The notes beneath the pieces were generated by a model, which saw nothing but the letters and a program-made list of their open reading frames with translations, did not search any database and was not told the origin of the DNA. The translations under genes and the position numbers were made by a program. A DNA stretch of 8,193 bases from Nitrospirae bacterium GWC2_56_14. GTDB taxonomy: Bacteria > Nitrospirota > UBA9217. Shown piece after piece: positions 6,043 through 8,193 of the stretch. The DNA is taken from NCBI GenBank assembly GCA_001803705.1, contig MHDY01000217.1, positions 1 through 8,193 of the forward strand, given 5' to 3'. The first letter of the stretch is position 1, and each line of letters opens with the position of its first letter.

Positions 6043-6129
6043 CCCCCTCACCCCAGCCCTCTCCCACGTCGGGGAGAGGGAGCACGTCGTAGCCCCTCCC
6101 TCGATGGGAGGGGTTGGGGAGGGTGAAGG
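6043..6129. repeat. Palindromic REP/MITE-like element
   Basis: Two perfect stem-loops lie in tandem: CCCTCTCCC/GGGAGAGGG (6057-6065 with 6072-6080, 9 bp) and CCCCTCCC/GGGAGGGG (6093-6100 with 6106-6113, 8 bp). The outer parts are also complementary (TCACCC 6048-6053 with GGGTGA 6121-6126, and CCCCAGCC against GGTTGGGG imperfectly), so the whole element folds as a cruciform. C-rich palindromes of this kind are common interspersed intergenic repeats in bacteria. It lies between two same-strand genes. Confidence 0.75.
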
Positions 6130-6140
6130 TGTTTCATACT

Positions 6141-6220
6141 AAAAAACAGTTGGCCACAAAATGCACAGAACGCACAAAAAAATCAAATACACGTATTTGT
6201 GCTTATGTGCTTTTTGTGGC
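6141..6220 (-). repeat. Second inverted repeat, probable terminator for the acyl ligase gene
   Basis: The left arm, starting GCCACAAAA (6153-6161), is matched by the right arm ending TTTTTGTGGC (6211-6220). Complementarity continues inward through GCACA/TGTGC and GCACAAA/TTTGTGC blocks to a centre near 6190, with small internal loops. On the minus strand it starts 19 bp after the ligase stop codon and is followed by a run of six T (complement of 6141-6146), so it can act as an intrinsic terminator. CACAAA-type palindromes are also known as dispersed intergenic repeats. Confidence 0.65.
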
Positions 6221-6238
6221 TACGTACCATTTCTGACT

Positions 6239-7666
6239 TCATCTTTTCAATTTTCCGCTCGCCGTTTTGGGCAGTTGGTCCACGAACTCGAAGTCCTTCG
6301 GCACTTTGTACCGGGCCAGATGCTGGTAGCAGTACCGCCGCAGGTCATTGGCGTCCGGAGCGCCATGGTCATCCTTCGCCACGATCTTTGCCATGGGCAG
6401 CTGCCCGTAATGGGGGTGCGCAGCGCCGTACACCAGGGACTCCTTCACCTGCGGATGCTGGTTCAGGATCGATTCAACTTCGAGGGCGAAAACCTTCATG
6501 CCCACAAAATTGATCACGTCCTTGTCCCTGCCCACGATGAAGAGAAATCCGTCCGCATCGATCTTGCCGAGGTCGCCGGTCTTGAACCAGCCGTCGCTCA
6601 AAATGTCATCCCTGCCCTGCCAGGGCGAGTAGTACGCATCGAGCATGCCTTTTCCCCTGATCCGGATCTCACCGACGCCCTCGGCATCCTTCTTGTCCAG
6701 GGCAATCTCGAAATCCGGCAGCGGTCTGCCCACGGAACCCCGCTTTTCCCTCGTCCCGGAAAGACGGATAAAAGGCAGTCCCACCTCGATGATCCCGTAG
6801 GCTTCGGTCAACTCGAAGCCGAACTTGGCAGAAAAGGCGTCTGCCACCGGTTCCGGCAGTTTCATGGCTGTCGAGACAGCAAGGCGAATATGCTGCAACA
6901 CATCGCTGGATAACGCATCGGTCCGGGACAGCAGGCTGTAATAGAATGGCGAAGCGTAAATGACCGTGCCTTTATGCGCCTGCACGCCTTCGATGAGCGA
7001 AGTGGGATAGCGATGGCCGCAGAGCACGATGGTGGCGCCGCGCCGCAGGAACAGCAGGATCGTGACCACAAAATGAAAGCTCATGGAGAGGACCCAGAGC
7101 ACCGTATCCTCTGACGTTATCTGCAGGCCCTTGTCGGCCGCATCGGTCCGTTCGATGATCGCTTCATGGGAAAGCACCACGCCCTTGCTGGTCCCCGTGG
7201 TGCCCGAGGTGAAGCGGATAAAGGCGGGATTAATGCGGAAGTATTCCGCCTTGGGCCGCTCGCGGACCGTCCGTTTCGCGAAGATGAACTGTTTCTTGAA
7301 GATGCCCTCGGACTGCAGCAGCTCACCGTACCCGCCCTTTCGCAAGCTCGGTTCAGCGATCAGAAAATCGACATCGATCCCGTCAATGACCGCTTCCACC
7401 TCTTCCGGGGTCTGTTCTGTCGAGACCGGTACGATAACGGCCGACAGGGACAGGATGGCCAGGCTCACGATAATGTAATCAATGCTGTCGTCGCACAACA
7501 GGGCCACGCGCTGCAGCCGTCCCACGCCCTTCTGGTGCAGCGTTTCCGCGACCAGGCTTGCCGAGGCAAGCAAACGCCCGTAGGTGATCCGGTCGTCCGC
7601 TTCGATGACGGCGATCTTGTCCGAGACCGTCCGGGTCTCGCGTTTTATGCTATCGAAGATATTCAT
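6239..7666 (-). CDS. Acyl-AMP/acyl-CoA ligase (ANL superfamily adenylate-forming enzyme)
   Basis: The product is 475 residues. It activates a carboxylic acid with ATP to an acyl-adenylate and passes it to CoA or a carrier-protein thiol. The core motifs appear in order: FTSGTTGTSKG at 152-162 (P-loop), EAYGIIE at 288-294, FKTGDLG at 361-367, GRDKDVINFVGMKV at 379-392 (hinge) and PKTASGKLKR at 466-475 with the catalytic lysine, Lys472. The enzyme looks complete but compact, about 25-75 residues shorter than typical acyl-CoA synthetases, and it ends right after the catalytic-lysine motif. The substrate is not evident; the region following the P-loop is hydrophobic (WVLSMSFHFVVTILLF), which would suit a fatty or aryl acid, as inference. 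Its ATG overlaps the stop of the upstream radical SAM gene by 4 nt (ATGA), and an AAGG sits directly before it, so translation is probably coupled. A CoA or ACP acceptor is equally possible. Confidence 0.9.
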   Translation of the reverse strand: MNIFDSIKRETRTVSDKIAVIEADDRITYGRLLASASLVAETLHQKGVGRLQRVALLCDDSIDYIIVSLAILSLSAVIVPVSTEQTPEEVEAVIDGIDVDFLIAEPSLRKGGYGELLQSEGIFKKQFIFAKRTVRERPKAEYFRINPAFIRFTSGTTGTSKGVVLSHEAIIERTDAADKGLQITSEDTVLWVLSMSFHFVVTILLFLRRGATIVLCGHRYPTSLIEGVQAHKGTVIYASPFYYSLLSRTDALSSDVLQHIRLAVSTAMKLPEPVADAFSAKFGFELTEAYGIIEVGLPFIRLSGTREKRGSVGRPLPDFEIALDKKDAEGVGEIRIRGKGMLDAYYSPWQGRDDILSDGWFKTGDLGKIDADGFLFIVGRDKDVINFVGMKVFALEVESILNQHPQVKESLVYGAAHPHYGQLPMAKIVAKDDHGAPDANDLRRYCYQHLARYKVPKDFEFVDQLPKTASGKLKR

Positions 7667-8193
7667 CCTTTTTTCGGCAGGTAATCCTTATAGATATTGC
7701 GCATCGAGAAAATGTAGCGCGTGGCGAGAATAATGATCTTCACCAGTTCCTTGAACGGCACTTTGACCTTGTGCACCCGCAGCGGATTGGCCTGCAGGGC
7801 CACCCGGGACAGCTTCGCAAAATGGGCGTAAAACAGCTTCATGGGAAGCTTGGTCGGCAGGATCGTGTGCATGCAATCGTAGTACAGGTAGGGATCAACG
7901 ATGAAGTCGTCCTTGTGCTGCTTCCAAAGATCGGTGCCGGGAGACGGAGAGAAGACGGTAAAGGTCACCTCGGCAGGGCAGACAAGCATGATCTCTTTTT
8001 CAAGGTCCTTGAAATCCTGGACCGAGAAGTCCGGGTCCACCATGAAGCTCGCATGGAGCGTGATCCCGATCTCTTTCAGGAGTTCCACCGCCTTGCGATT
8101 CGTGTCAACGTTCGTGCGCTTCTTGTACTTGTCGAGCCTTGAACCGACCATGGCCTCCAGGCCCACATAGACCACGCCCAGGCCCACCTGCTT
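7663..8193 (-). CDS. Radical SAM enzyme, C-terminal part (HpnR-like), partial
   Basis: The last 176 residues are present; the frame runs open past the right edge. The GTG at 8187 is an internal Val codon, not a start. The visible part covers the second half of the radical SAM barrel, with the GLEA motif (VYVGLEAMVGSRLDKY) that in this superfamily contacts SAM. DKYKKRT, then HASFMVDPDFS and FTVFSPSPGTDLW, follow in the order typical of B12-type radical SAM proteins. The C-terminal helical part, with TILPTKLPMKLFYAHFAKL, recalls the hopanoid C-3 methylase HpnR and relatives, based on remembered pattern only. The Cys cluster and any B12 domain would lie outside the window. It overlaps the ligase gene by 4 nt and is the first visible gene of that transcription unit. 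Substrate unknown. Confidence 0.85.
   Translation of the reverse strand, partial: KQVGLGVVYVGLEAMVGSRLDKYKKRTNVDTNRKAVELLKEIGITLHASFMVDPDFSVQDFKDLEKEIMLVCPAEVTFTVFSPSPGTDLWKQHKDDFIVDPYLYYDCMHTILPTKLPMKLFYAHFAKLSRVALQANPLRVHKVKVPFKELVKIIILATRYIFSMRNIYKDYLPKKG

Noticed and set aside
5046..6092. A 348-codon plus-strand open frame opposite the radical SAM gene
   Set aside because: It is antisense to a gene with clear family motifs, lacks a ribosome site, and its composition (many His, Arg, Asp runs) is typical of a shadow frame.
6043..6220. CRISPR array
   Set aside because: There are only two unrelated palindromes, with no regularly spaced identical repeats and no cas genes.
6161..7684. Plus-strand open frames opposite the acyl ligase
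   Set aside because: They are antisense to a fully motif-supported gene, and one begins inside a palindromic repeat.

Overview
The window is bacterial, with moderately high GC, dense mostly minus-strand genes, sigma70-type promoters and Shine-Dalgarno sites. Two B12-type radical SAM genes, a secreted lipoprotein, a type II secretion GspC-like protein and palindromic intergenic repeats would suit an anaerobic or microaerophilic Gram-negative such as a Nitrospirota or deltaproteobacterial-type organism. No marker gene fixes the taxon, so this is inference only.

Left part (1-2704). The window opens with the cysteine-rich C-terminus of a plus-strand protein. It converges on a minus-strand coiled-coil protein of unknown function (116-1171). 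A divergent control region (about 1203-1314) follows, with a good sigma70 promoter on each strand and a 9-bp inverted repeat between them. The rightward promoter drives a two-gene overlapping operon: a three-helix membrane protein and an 85-residue soluble protein, closed by a hairpin at the stop codon. Next is an orphan GspC-like (HR domain) inner-membrane or periplasmic protein. Its promoter matches the sigma70 consensus exactly and ends so close to the ATG that the mRNA should be leaderless.

Middle part (2705-4574). A gene-free stretch of about 400 bp holds a dispersed-repeat copy and a strong minus-strand terminator. That terminator serves a 457-residue lipoprotein with a jelly-roll (carbohydrate-binding-like) domain. 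Two copies of a 21-bp exact direct repeat, inside a longer imperfect match, bracket the lipoprotein gene. The right copy forms the last codons of the neighbouring radical SAM gene.

Right part (4575-8193), all minus strand. In transcription order it contains the C-terminal part of an HpnR-like radical SAM enzyme, an acyl-AMP/acyl-CoA ligase overlapping it by 4 nt, two tandem palindromic elements, and a complete B12-binding radical SAM enzyme. Carboxylate activation beside two radical SAM enzymes suggests a biosynthetic locus for a modified lipid or other acyl product. The product cannot be named from this window. Most notable for follow-up are this radical SAM/ligase locus, the leaderless consensus promoter with a palindrome in its spacer, and the repeat-bracketed lipoprotein gene.
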